From Pseudomonadota bacterium (GTDB lineage Bacteria; Pseudomonadota; Gammaproteobacteria; Xanthomonadales; Wenzhouxiangellaceae): a DNA stretch of 64,000 nt. The stretch's first letter is position 1. Every line of letters starts with the position of its first letter. Shown piece by piece: positions 46,531-55,665 of the stretch. The DNA lies in assembly GCA_013285445.1 (NCBI GenBank), contig CP053448.1:3021530-3085529 (forward strand), in the 5' to 3' direction. The notes beneath the pieces are model-generated. The model ran no database searches and had not been told where the DNA came from. It worked only from the letters and a program-made list of their open reading frames with translations. The position numbers and the translations under genes are program-made.

Positions 46531-49500
46531 TCATGACTGAAACACCCTCCAGGCGACTCGGTAGTCTTCTTCACGGTCGGGGCGGAAGAAGGGGGCGTGG
46601 TATTCGATGGTCTGGCGCCAGGGGCCGGTGGGGAGGGTGTGGTTCCAGAAGGTCTTGGTGACTTTTCCTTCCTCCAGGTGCTGGATGTCTTCCCAGCCCA
46701 GGGCGATGCCGGTTTCTTGACGGCCCGGGGTGTGGATGGCGTATTCGATTTCGTTGTCGAGGTCGGCCTTGCGGGCTTTTCGGGGCAGGCCGACGCCGCT
46801 GAGGCCCTTGCTGGGGGTGAAGACGATGCGGCCATTCTGGTCGTAGTGGGTTTCGGCTTCGTACTGGCGCATGACGGGGAACTGGACGCGGTAGAGGGTG
46901 AGCAGTTCTTCCAGGGTGAGCCCCAGGGCCTGGGCGACGAGGACGTCGATTTCAAGCAGGGCCTGGCGGCGGGCGTAGTCGGTTCTGAGGGCGCAGTGGC
47001 GCTGCCAGTCGGGAGTGAGCCGCTGGAAGAACTCCTGCGGTACGGCGTTGGCGCCGGTGCGCTTACTGTCGGAGGTGATCGTCCAGTGCTGCTTGCGGAA
47101 ATCGTCTTGCCAGGACTGTTGCCAGAGTTCGGCGTAGTGGCTGGTAATGCCTACCAGCGCCAACCCACGAGCTCGCATCTGCGGTGTTTCAATCAGGGGC
47201 AGCAAACGAAGTAGGGATTCATATAGATCACCCTTACCGGTGGTCTTGATCCAGAAATCGAAGACCAGCGACATGCAAGCCGTCGCAAAATCCAGAAGCT
47301 GGTTGGGGTCTCTGAAAGTCGTAGATATGACTGGATGGATATGCGCCACATCTTTTGGGGCGATCGAGGCCAATAGGGTGCGCTCTCCGGACTGGCTCAA
47401 CTGCCGCCGACAGAAAAGCCTGTAGTAGTCGGTGACCCTAGAATCAGTTTCAGTCGCTTGATCTGCCCAAGGCACCTTCGGTGTGCGCCCGAGGTAGGTG
47501 TCGCGGTCGCATGCGGGGAGGTAGTTGCTGCGCGGCAGGTAGTCGTCGGGCAGGGTTTCGAGGTCGAGGTTGTCGTAGTGGCTGTTCTGGGTGCACTCGG
47601 CGCGCGGGGTCTTGTAGAGCGGCGTGCCGACGAAGAAGTGGGGGCCGGAGAGGATCCACTCCTCCGCGCTTTCCGGGAAGCGAGTTTCGCGGCGGATGGT
47701 GCCGTCTTTCTGGGCGTTGGTCTCGTGCCACATTTCCAGTGAGAGATACTCGCCCTTGAGATCGCCGAGGCGGCGCGGCTGGGCAGCGAATTTCTTGAGC
47801 ACGGCGACCAATCGACGATCATGCAAGGCGGGCAAGCGAGCTTCTACTGGCCTCGTACCCTTGGCATCGTAAAGCTCGGCAAAGAGCTTCAGATCATCTA
47901 TATCAATCCGAAGAATCCGCTCCGGTTGCTTTAAGTACGCCTGGTCTAGATGAGATGGGTGCTTTAAGTAGCTAACAGCATCGAACCGAACTTCATCCCG
48001 GGCATGACCGTAAACAGAACAGTGAAAGTCGGTCTTGTTGTTGCCCTTGATGTTGAAGAGGCTCATTGCCCTGAAGTAGGTGTAATGTCGCCTCAAGTGC
48101 TGATAACAGAGCGCCCTGAAAGCCTTACCCTTTGCATCATTATATACGCCTGATTCATATAAGAATGAAGAAATCCCCTTTGAGTTGCTAATGGCCCAGG
48201 CGCGCGGCAGGAAACACTTGTAAAGGTTGGTCTGCACGCCCTTGAGTTCCGGGTAATTGACCGGAGCGTTGAGAAAGGCCTGGGTGCCCTCGGCTTCTTC
48301 CAGCTCGGCTTTCCAGGCGCCGATCAGCTCGGGATTTTCGTGGAAGGTCTGTTCGCGCAGTTGGTCGAGCCTGCTGGCCGAAAACTTGCGCAGCGCGAAC
48401 AAGGGCTGGTGGTCGCCCATGACGCCGCCTTCCTGCCACTCGACTTTCAGCCAGGGCGGGTTGCCGAGGATGAGGTCGAAGCCGCCGTTTTCCATGAACA
48501 GGTCGGCAAACTCCAGCTCCCAATGGAAGAAGCGGCGGGATTCGGCCAACACGTGGGCCCGCTTCATGCGCGGGAAGGCGCGGAAGAGCTGGTTGAAATC
48601 GACCACGCCGAAGCGGTTGATAAAGGACTTGCCGGCCTGCTCATCCTGGGTGGGGGCGAACAGGTCCTGGATTCGGTTGGCCGAGCCGGTTGGGATGGTA
48701 TCTCCCAGCAGTAGGGCTTCGAGCTCGAATAGATAGTCGTCGCGCTCGGGCAGGTCCTCGTGTGCGTCCATCGGCCAGAACCACAACGCGCACCAGTAGT
48801 CCATGGCCAGCTTCAGGCGGCGGTAGGCCGGCGCGTTCTTCTGGTCGCGGGCGTGGAGCTCGCCGGCTAGCACCTGGTCCTTGTAGTCAAGGCTGGTGGC
48901 CTTGCCGTCGTCATCGTGGCCGTAGACCGGATAGGGATCGGTGGTACGAGCCCGCATGCGGGAAAGATCCCGGGCGTGCTGCTGCCAGAGTTCGTCGAGC
49001 CGGGCCGAGAGGCGTTCGAGGCGATCGATCTCTTCCTGGTCGAAGGGCTTGATGAAGGCCTTGCGCCATTCGGTAATCGCCTTGATCTGGTCGGGGTAGA
49101 GCTTTTTGGCGACCTTGTCGCTGTAGCTGGCCATGCCCTTGTCCGGCAGCAGGAAGTGCCAGATGCGGCCGGCGGGGCGTTCCTGGCCGAGCGGAATCTT
49201 CTCGGGTGCGGACTTGAGCCAGCTCTTGTCGTCACCGGATTTGAGCTTGAGCTGGCTGGCCGCGAAGGCCTCTCGGCGGGCACCGATGAGCGAATTGCCG
49301 TTCTTGAGCTGCAGGCCGAACCAGGGCACGTGGCGGTCGTCGGACAGGGCGTTGAGCCACAGCGAGACTTCGGCCAGCTCGACAGCGACGGGGTTGAGGT
49401 CCACGCCGAAGACGTTGTGGTCGGCGATGTACATCATCACCCGCTGCTTCTCAGCCGCGTAGTCGGCCTGGGGGATGCGCTCATCTTTGGCCGACTGGGC

Positions 49501-51351
49501 CAGCTCCAGGTACTTGTCGGCGAGCTGGCTGATGGCCTCATTCAGAAAGGCGGCCGAGCCCATGGCCGGCTCGCAGATGCTGATCTCGAGCACGCGTCGT
49601 GCACGGGCAGCATCGTCGGCCAGATCGTCGAGCTGTTCGGCAAACAGTTCCTTCAGCGCGTACTTGACCAGCGAGCGGGTGAGCACTTCGGGGGTGTAGT
49701 AGCTGGCCGATTTCTGCCGGTCGCGGCCGGCCAGGCGGTAGAGGAAACTACCTTTGGGGTGTTTTCTCAAGACCTTGCGGCCAGCCTCGTCGCGGTCGTA
49801 GACGCGCTCTGAATCCTTGTAATGTTCGAGCTGTTCGGCGGTGACGAAGTAGCCGGTGTCCAGCGGGTCGGGGTTGTTGCTGCCGGCCGGCTTGACCTCG
49901 TAGAGATCGGTCCGGGCGAAGAAGCCGCGGTAGGACAGCAGGGCCTCGTAGACGGCGCCGAGCTGATTGATGCCGAGCCGCGCGTAGGAAATGCGCCCGC
50001 GCCGGCGCTGTCCTTTCGCCGGGCGCGAGAGCGACATCAGGCGGATCACCTTCTGCAGGGTGGCGTTGGTGAAGACCACCTTGTTGAGATTGGGCGTACG
50101 GGCCGGGTCGAACAGATGGGACGGCAGCGGCGCCATGGTAAAGGCGTCGGCGTCCGAGCGGCTGGCCAGCAGGCTGCCCTCGTCGCGGCAGCCTTCGAAG
50201 ACCAGGCCGAAGAGCTGCTGCAGGCTGTCGTGGATGTAGCGGCCCTGCTGCTCGGCCGGACTGGTCAGTTCGACCATTTCGAGCTCGCGCAGGTGTTCCA
50301 GGCTGTAGCTGGCCAGATAGGCGCGGTTGCCGACCGGGGCATAGCCCAGTTCGGGCCGGGCCTCGATGTAGAACAGGAACAACAGGCGGTACATGTAGCG
50401 CAGGGCTTCGAGCGAGATCTGCTGGCCGTCGAGCTGGCCTGAGAAGGCGCCTTCCTTGCGCTCGCGGGCGCGCTCGATGAGGTATTGCGCGGCCTCGTTG
50501 CCGATCAGCTCGATGCACTCGCGCAGGGCGTATTTGAGATCTTCGGAGACGGCATAGGCATGCTTGTGGGCGTTTTCTTCGAGCTGATCGAGGAAACTGC
50601 CGCCGTCGGCGTCGGTCAGCGAACGGCTGTGCAGCAGCGCGCAGGCGGCCTTGAGGGTGTCGGCTTCGCGGCGCGAGAACAGCTCGACCCAGTCGAAGCG
50701 CAGCACCCGCCCCTGGGCGAACTTGGTTCGATCAATCAGCAGCCACTGGCGGGTGGAGACCAGCAGCAGCCAGCGCGGCGGATTGGGCTGGGCGAAGACG
50801 AAACGGCTGATGGCGCTCTGCCAGTCGATCAGGCCGGACTGTTCGGCAGCCTGCATGGCCTTCGGCGGTGGGGCGGCATGCAGGCTGGTGAGCTGTTCGG
50901 CCAGTATCGGGCTGGCCAGGGGATCGGTCTTGGGGTCGTCGATGTTGACCGCCTGCACCACCCAGAGCAAGGGATGACCATAGCTGGCGCGGTATTCGGC
51001 CAGCACCGGGAATTCGGCGTCGGGGCCCGCCGGCAAGCGGCGCGGCTGGTGGTCATAACCGAACACGGCCAGCAGCTCGGCCACCAGATCGCGCTGACCC
51101 TCGACCCTTGCTTGGGGGTCGCGCTGACGTTCGACGATGGCCAGCTGCTGGTTGTAGGCATGGCCTAAGCGCCTGAGACGATTCCAGGGGGCAAGCTGGT
51201 CGTCGGGCAGCGGCCCGTCGGTCTGTTCGCGGGCCCGGGTCTCGGCCTGCTGCCACTCCTCGAGTAGCTCGCCGATATCGCGCTGGAAGATATCGGCCAG
51301 GTAATGTTCGGAGTAGAACTCGTTTTCGTTGGTGATGCCGGCGAAGGTCAT
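46531..51351 (-). CDS. drmMI: DISARM class 1 DNA methyltransferase DrmMI
   Basis: 1606-aa adenine-type DNA methylase. SAM motif I appears as CEPAMGSAAFLNEAI (~593-607) and catalytic motif IV as ILGNPPWLK (~961-969), the NPPW form of N6-adenine enzymes; the ~360 residues between contain a long insertion. A ~580-residue N-terminal part and a ~600-residue C-terminal part, probably target recognition, flank the core. In class 1 DISARM this enzyme marks host DNA as self. ATG 51351 overlaps the NYN gene stop by 4 nt (ATGA). The frame is open to 51465, which I reject for that reason. No frame breaks. Confidence 0.9.
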   Translation of the reverse strand: MTFAGITNENEFYSEHYLADIFQRDIGELLEEWQQAETRAREQTDGPLPDDQLAPWNRLRRLGHAYNQQLAIVERQRDPQARVEGQRDLVAELLAVFGYDHQPRRLPAGPDAEFPVLAEYRASYGHPLLWVVQAVNIDDPKTDPLASPILAEQLTSLHAAPPPKAMQAAEQSGLIDWQSAISRFVFAQPNPPRWLLLVSTRQWLLIDRTKFAQGRVLRFDWVELFSRREADTLKAACALLHSRSLTDADGGSFLDQLEENAHKHAYAVSEDLKYALRECIELIGNEAAQYLIERARERKEGAFSGQLDGQQISLEALRYMYRLLFLFYIEARPELGYAPVGNRAYLASYSLEHLRELEMVELTSPAEQQGRYIHDSLQQLFGLVFEGCRDEGSLLASRSDADAFTMAPLPSHLFDPARTPNLNKVVFTNATLQKVIRLMSLSRPAKGQRRRGRISYARLGINQLGAVYEALLSYRGFFARTDLYEVKPAGSNNPDPLDTGYFVTAEQLEHYKDSERVYDRDEAGRKVLRKHPKGSFLYRLAGRDRQKSASYYTPEVLTRSLVKYALKELFAEQLDDLADDAARARRVLEISICEPAMGSAAFLNEAISQLADKYLELAQSAKDERIPQADYAAEKQRVMMYIADHNVFGVDLNPVAVELAEVSLWLNALSDDRHVPWFGLQLKNGNSLIGARREAFAASQLKLKSGDDKSWLKSAPEKIPLGQERPAGRIWHFLLPDKGMASYSDKVAKKLYPDQIKAITEWRKAFIKPFDQEEIDRLERLSARLDELWQQHARDLSRMRARTTDPYPVYGHDDDGKATSLDYKDQVLAGELHARDQKNAPAYRRLKLAMDYWCALWFWPMDAHEDLPERDDYLFELEALLLGDTIPTGSANRIQDLFAPTQDEQAGKSFINRFGVVDFNQLFRAFPRMKRAHVLAESRRFFHWELEFADLFMENGGFDLILGNPPWLKVEWQEGGVMGDHQPLFALRKFSASRLDQLREQTFHENPELIGAWKAELEEAEGTQAFLNAPVNYPELKGVQTNLYKCFLPRAWAISNSKGISSFLYESGVYNDAKGKAFRALCYQHLRRHYTYFRAMSLFNIKGNNKTDFHCSVYGHARDEVRFDAVSYLKHPSHLDQAYLKQPERILRIDIDDLKLFAELYDAKGTRPVEARLPALHDRRLVAVLKKFAAQPRRLGDLKGEYLSLEMWHETNAQKDGTIRRETRFPESAEEWILSGPHFFVGTPLYKTPRAECTQNSHYDNLDLETLPDDYLPRSNYLPACDRDTYLGRTPKVPWADQATETDSRVTDYYRLFCRRQLSQSGERTLLASIAPKDVAHIHPVISTTFRDPNQLLDFATACMSLVFDFWIKTTGKGDLYESLLRLLPLIETPQMRARGLALVGITSHYAELWQQSWQDDFRKQHWTITSDSKRTGANAVPQEFFQRLTPDWQRHCALRTDYARRQALLEIDVLVAQALGLTLEELLTLYRVQFPVMRQYEAETHYDQNGRIVFTPSKGLSGVGLPRKARKADLDNEIEYAIHTPGRQETGIALGWEDIQHLEEGKVTKTFWNHTLPTGPWRQTIEYHAPFFRPDREEDYRVAWRVFQS

Positions 51352-52070
51352 CGCTGTTGATCCAGGTCCGTCTCTTCCTCCCGGCCTTCCGCCAGGTCGG
51401 GGTTGTTGAAGCCGCTTCGGAGGCCGTCGATATGCTCGAAGAGTTCCGGTGCGACATTGCGCCACAATGGATCGAGCACGATCTTGACCCCCTCGCGCCG
51501 GGCCAGCTTGGCTGCGGGAACGAAATCGGAATCTCCAGCGACCAGCACGATGGTGTCGACCTGATGCTTCAACGCCAGCGAGGCGATGTCGATTCCGATT
51601 CGCATGTCCACCGCCTTCTGTCGAAAGCCGGGCGTGAAATCCGAGTCGGTCAGATCAGGCACCGATCTTTTACCTGCCAGAAGCGCCTTCTGCGCAGGCT
51701 CGTTGAGCACCCACCCGCGCTCGCGTCGTACCTCGCCCAGGCGGACCGCGAAGTTGGGCCGGCGGCGGAGTCGATCGAACAGATCGAGGCGAAAACGTGC
51801 TTCGTCGGAGCGGGCGTAGTCGATCGAGCGTCTGCTGACCGGCAGATGACCCTTCTCCATGTACGGCCTGGCGTCATAGAAGAAGCATCGATAGAGCAGC
51901 GCATTCTGATTCGGAGCCTGCGCCGTCTTGTTGAGCTTGTAGAGATGGCGGCTGACGAGCTGGCCGACGGCCTGGTTGACGGCTTCGGGGTCCTTGGGAT
52001 CGAGATCCTTGCGGACGGATGGCAGGCGTCTGAGCAGATAGCCCCCGTCGATCAGAATCGCCGCCTTCAT
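51348..52070 (-). CDS. NYN-domain (PIN-like) predicted RNase
   Basis: 240 aa. The NYN/DUF88 (LabA-like) fold is clear: AAILIDGGYLLRRL (~3-16, first Asp), FYDARPYMEKGHLP, KAVDMRIGIDIASLALKH (acidic helix) and TIVLVAGDSDFVPAAKLARREG (Asp pair), followed by KIVLDPLWRN. NYN domains are metal-dependent nucleases, usually RNA-directed. ATG 52070 follows a GGGGGGAGGGGG site. An in-frame ATG at 52220 overlaps the drmD stop by 4 nt, but its extra 50 residues do not look like NYN. It sits between drmD and drmMI. Confidence 0.88.
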   Translation of the reverse strand: MKAAILIDGGYLLRRLPSVRKDLDPKDPEAVNQAVGQLVSRHLYKLNKTAQAPNQNALLYRCFFYDARPYMEKGHLPVSRRSIDYARSDEARFRLDLFDRLRRRPNFAVRLGEVRRERGWVLNEPAQKALLAGKRSVPDLTDSDFTPGFRQKAVDMRIGIDIASLALKHQVDTIVLVAGDSDFVPAAKLARREGVKIVLDPLWRNVAPELFEHIDGLRSGFNNPDLAEGREEETDLDQQR

Positions 52071-52216
52071 TCCCCCTCCCCCCCGGAAAAGAAAAAGCCC
52101 CAGGGGGTCGGCCAACCCATGATCGCGATGGGGTTCGGCGTACTGCCAAGGGGCGGATGTAATACCAGTATTGCGACGAAGCCTTTGCATGTCAAGCGCC
52201 GCTGAAAAGCGGAATT

Positions 52217-55093
52217 TCATTGGTTGCCCTCCTGACCGGTGAAAGCCGCAGCCACCTGGATGTAGGGCTGGTCGTCAAGGGTGTGGGTGTCGCGCAGCCA
52301 GTTGTCGTAGTCGTCGAACACGCGCTGGATGTGGCCCAGGCGGTCATCGCGGCGGCGCTGCTTGAAATGCTCGGGCTGGTCGCTGCGATCGAACTCCAGC
52401 TCGAGTTGCTGCAGGTGACGGGTTTTGAGATCGTCCATGGCCTGGAGCTGTTCGAGCAACTGGTCTTCGATGGCGGCTTCCTCAGACCTGCGATGCTCGG
52501 CCAGACGCTGCTCGGCGCGCCGGACGACGCCCGGCAATCGGGCCGCAACCGCATCTGTCGGGCCGCCCCGGTTGCGGTTGGGTACCTGGCCGGGGCGCAG
52601 ATCCAGCCGGTGGATGAATCCGGCCAGATCCAGTTCTTCCGTGATGTTGCCGTCTTCGAGGACAAATCCCAGCCAGGCCTGAATGAGCGTGTGGCCGCGG
52701 CGGTTGGGGTAGCCCCCGACCAGCAGGAAGGCCGTCTGATTGGGCTCAAGACGCCCCGGAATGCGGAATAGCGGTGCGGTGTGCCTGCCGAAAGTGCCCA
52801 GGGCCCGATCACCCAGCCATTCCATCACCGGGTGCAGCGGCCACAGATACTGGCGCTGGGCCCAGTTGCTGTCCTCATCGCGGCGGATCTTCAGATCCTC
52901 GGCAATGAGCTTGCGATCAGGCGTGAGAATGAAACGGTCGGCTTCCGGGCGAGCCTCCTTCGGCAGAAAGCGCAGGCGATTCTGCAAGTCGGGCGGTGCG
53001 GTGAGCACCAGACGCTGGTTCTGGCGGTCGATTTCTTCCTGGATGCGCACCCCCTCGCTGCGCAGCCAGCTCAGCGCCGCCGCGGCGTAGTCGAAGTCGG
53101 TCTCGTATAGCGTCGGGCGATCGGCGGTGATGTCATCCAGAATCTTGCTCGGGGCGTTGGTCGGCAGAAAGTTCTCGAGAGGCTGTTCGCTGTCGCTGAC
53201 GTTCTCGTCCAGGAAGCCGGCAAACAGAGCTGCCAGGTCATCGCCTTCTCGCTCCATGAAATCGGCAACCAGCTGCTCCTCCTGATCGACCGAGTGCAGG
53301 CCCATGAATTCGGACGGGTCGCCGATGTTCTTTGATGCCTGATGGTCCTTTTCGATGAGGACTTCGAGCACTCGCCGCTCGTCGGTGATGCGGGCATTGT
53401 CCGACTGGGTGATCAGGTAGCGAATCTGCGGCGTGCGCGTCTGCCCGTAGCGATCGATGCGGCCGTTGCGCTGCTGGAAGGTCATCAGCGACCAGGGCAC
53501 ATCGAAATGGATCAGGCGGTGCGAGAGGTGGTGCAGGTTGATGCCCTCGGCGGCAACATCGGAACAGATCAGCACGCGGGTCTTGCTGTCGCGCTGGCCG
53601 AAACCCTCGACGGCGGCCATCAGCTCCTTGTCCGACATGCGGCCCGACAGGGTGCTGACCTGTGATTTGCTCAGCCCGCGCAGATCAGCCGGCAATCGCT
53701 CGACAAGGAATTCCAGGGTGGGAATCGATTCGGTGAAGATGACCAAGCGGTCTTCCGGGTCCTTCGGGTTCCAGCCAAGACTGTGCTCGCACGTACCCAG
53801 CAGCTCGAGCAGCAGCTGATATTTGCTGAACTGCTCGGCCGTAATCTGAGCAATGGCGTTCCTGAGATCGCTCAGGACCGCCATGTCGGCCTGGACCTCC
53901 TTGCTGGAGTCGCGGCGTTTGAGCCGGGCGATGCGGTTATCAATGGTCGACTGGCAGGCCGCCGGGCTGGAGTAAAGCGCTTTCTTGAGCGTGGTGCGAA
54001 ACAGGTGTCCGCCGCTGCGGGTCTTGCGATCGAGCGCCTGGAAGCGAAGGTTGGCCATTTGTTCAAACACCGCCTCTTCTGGCGATGAAGCACCGGCACG
54101 CATGATGTCGATTTCTCGCTCGGGCAGATTGCCGCCAAGCTGATCCTGCACGTGCCGTTTCAGGCGTCGGATGACCAGGCCCTTGTCGCGGAAATCCTCG
54201 TGCGCGTAGTCGGACGGGTTGGCGATTGCCGTGGGGTCGAGCATATTCATCAGGCTGGCGAAACTCTCGGCCTTGCCGTCATGCGGGGTCGCGGAGAGCA
54301 TGATCAGCGCATCCGATCTCGTGGCCAGGCGTCGGGCCAGACGGGCCCGCTGAGAGCTGCCGCTGCGCTCGGCGACGTTGTGCGCCTCGTCGATGACGAT
54401 AATGTCCCACCAGGCATTCTCAAGGTAATGGCCGTACTCGATGTCCTGCTTGAGCGTGTCGATGGAAATGATTGCCCGATCGAAATAGTGGAACGGATTG
54501 TGATTAGCCGGCAGGCGGTTGCGCACGCGCTGCAACCCGGTGGAATCAAGGCGTACCAGTGGAATGGTGAAACGGTTCCAGAATTCCTGCTGAAACTGCG
54601 CCAGCATGGATTTGACGGCCAGCACCAGAATGCGCTTGCCGCGGCCGCGGGCGATCAGTTCTGAGACCAGAATGCCGGCCTCGAGCGTCTTGCCCAGGCC
54701 GACAGCATCGGCGATGAGAATCCGTGGCCGCGGTTGGGACAGGGCCTGGCGAGCCGGATCAAGCTGGAACGGCAATGGATCGAGTGCCGCGCGATGGCCG
54801 AGCTGAATGGCGGGCCCTGTGGCCGGAGCCTTTCGAATCATCGAGTCGAGGTAGAGAAAGCCGGCGCGGAATCCCTCGGATGAATCATCAACCAGGTGAG
54901 TGTCTTCAGGACTGAGTACGCGAATACCTTCTTCCAGCCGGGTGAGAAAGCGCCCCTCGCGCCCTCTCACCAATTCCGACAGACCTTCGCAGACCAATTG
55001 ATGGCCACCGTCGGAACTGTGATCGACCCGACGAATCCGCCATTCAGCGTCGCGAATCTCCACGCGCATGCCGGGTGCCAACTGTTGCTCCAC
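52217..55093 (-). CDS. drmD: DISARM class 1 SNF2-type helicase DrmD
   Basis: 958 aa. SNF2/RapA-like SF2 ATPase: ADAVGLGKTLEAG (motif I, ~128-140), VIDEAHNVAERSG (motif II, ~233-245), MLSATPHDGKAESF (motif III), and the C-terminal RecA domain with LICSDVAAEGINLHHLSHRL and QRNGRIDRYGQTR. The C-terminal ~200 residues are charged and helical, probably dimerisation or DNA contact. DrmD defines class 1 together with DrmMI. First gene of the run; its start is 378 bp from the tRNA-Arg gene, with no gene between. Confidence 0.92.
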   Translation of the reverse strand: MEQQLAPGMRVEIRDAEWRIRRVDHSSDGGHQLVCEGLSELVRGREGRFLTRLEEGIRVLSPEDTHLVDDSSEGFRAGFLYLDSMIRKAPATGPAIQLGHRAALDPLPFQLDPARQALSQPRPRILIADAVGLGKTLEAGILVSELIARGRGKRILVLAVKSMLAQFQQEFWNRFTIPLVRLDSTGLQRVRNRLPANHNPFHYFDRAIISIDTLKQDIEYGHYLENAWWDIIVIDEAHNVAERSGSSQRARLARRLATRSDALIMLSATPHDGKAESFASLMNMLDPTAIANPSDYAHEDFRDKGLVIRRLKRHVQDQLGGNLPEREIDIMRAGASSPEEAVFEQMANLRFQALDRKTRSGGHLFRTTLKKALYSSPAACQSTIDNRIARLKRRDSSKEVQADMAVLSDLRNAIAQITAEQFSKYQLLLELLGTCEHSLGWNPKDPEDRLVIFTESIPTLEFLVERLPADLRGLSKSQVSTLSGRMSDKELMAAVEGFGQRDSKTRVLICSDVAAEGINLHHLSHRLIHFDVPWSLMTFQQRNGRIDRYGQTRTPQIRYLITQSDNARITDERRVLEVLIEKDHQASKNIGDPSEFMGLHSVDQEEQLVADFMEREGDDLAALFAGFLDENVSDSEQPLENFLPTNAPSKILDDITADRPTLYETDFDYAAAALSWLRSEGVRIQEEIDRQNQRLVLTAPPDLQNRLRFLPKEARPEADRFILTPDRKLIAEDLKIRRDEDSNWAQRQYLWPLHPVMEWLGDRALGTFGRHTAPLFRIPGRLEPNQTAFLLVGGYPNRRGHTLIQAWLGFVLEDGNITEELDLAGFIHRLDLRPGQVPNRNRGGPTDAVAARLPGVVRRAEQRLAEHRRSEEAAIEDQLLEQLQAMDDLKTRHLQQLELEFDRSDQPEHFKQRRRDDRLGHIQRVFDDYDNWLRDTHTLDDQPYIQVAAAFTGQEGNQ

Positions 55094-55470
55094 TCGCCCG
55101 TCTCCCTCAGTTAACCCAGAACACTCCAGAGCCCCGGCTAGGATAGCGGGTGTAAGCCGATCAGATCAAAGCAATAGGCGCCGACACTCTGGGCTGGTAG
55201 TACCGGCAACTAAATGGTTGACGAGCAGGTCCTGCTAAGGCGAGCTGAGACAAACGCAGGGCTGTGGTCAATTGCTCGTAAGCGCCGGCCACTGGGCCGC
55301 CCGATTACGTCCCAGATACGTCCCAGGCATTGATTCTCGATGATCAAGAGACAGGACTGGATCGGACGCCCGGTTTTTCACAACGACTTCCGAACCGGCC
55401 GTGGGACGGCGATGAGACAATGAGAGGCTTGCTCGGCAGGATCGGTAAGCGATTGATTTACAGGGATATT
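55094..55470. other. 377-bp non-coding stretch between drmD and tRNA-Arg, with 11-bp tandem repeat
   Basis: No gene. It must contain the drmD promoter. TACGTCCCAG occurs at 55306-55315 and again at 55317-55326, one helical turn apart (11-bp period), 145 bp from the tRNA. Tyrosine recombinase arm sites are often short direct repeats, so this may be an attachment-site arm left at the island edge. Confidence 0.5.
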
Positions 55471-55547
55471 TGGCGCGCCCGGCAGGATTCGAACCTGCGA
55501 CCCCCGCCTTCGGAGGGCGGTACTCTATCCAGCTGAGCTACGGGCGC
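55471..55547 (-). tRNA. tRNA-Arg (anticodon CCG)
   Basis: 77 nt including an encoded 3' CCA. The acceptor stem is GCGCCCG paired with CGGGCGC (7 bp), the discriminator is G, the anticodon stem is CCGCC/GGCGG around loop CTCCGAA (anticodon CCG), and the T arm is GCAGG-TTCGAAT-CCTGC. A normal, intact tRNA. It marks the right edge of the accessory region and is a common integration target. Confidence 0.97.
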
Positions 55548-55590
55548 ACTGGGGGAACTGATTGTAACGGTTTTCGGCCCTGACCTCAGT

Positions 55591-55630
55591 CTTCGGAGGG
55601 CGGTACTCTATCCAGCTGAGCTACGGGCGC
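55591..55630 (-). repeat. 40-bp exact copy of the 5' half of tRNA-Arg
   Basis: 55591-55630 is identical to 55508-55547, i.e. tRNA positions 1-40 through the anticodon loop. It lies 43 bp beyond the tRNA's 5' end. Its 3' half is absent. The flanks after both copies share ATTGTAA at nearly the same distance, so this may be the remnant of a tandem tRNA duplication or a displaced half from recombination at the anticodon loop. Confidence 0.9.
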
Positions 55631-55665
55631 TTGAAATCGTATTGTAAGCTGCGCGTGGCCTTCGA

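Noticed and set aside
46597-51168. Several plus-strand frames of 200-300 aa opposite drmMI
   Set aside because: Antisense to a motif-bearing methyltransferase, with no recognisable protein features.
52071-52220. Longer NYN start at 52220 with 4-nt overlap to drmD
   Set aside because: The added 50 residues do not resemble any NYN N-terminus, whereas ATG 52070 has a strong purine-rich site and begins directly on the fold. Not fully excluded.
34963-55093. A drmC (phospholipase D-type) gene
   Set aside because: I looked for HxKxxxxD motifs in the proteins of the run and neighbours and did not recognise any.
55330-55536. 68-aa frame ending [20 protein letters not shown]
   Set aside because: It runs across the tRNA-Arg gene; such tails are a known artefact of reading tRNA sequence as protein.
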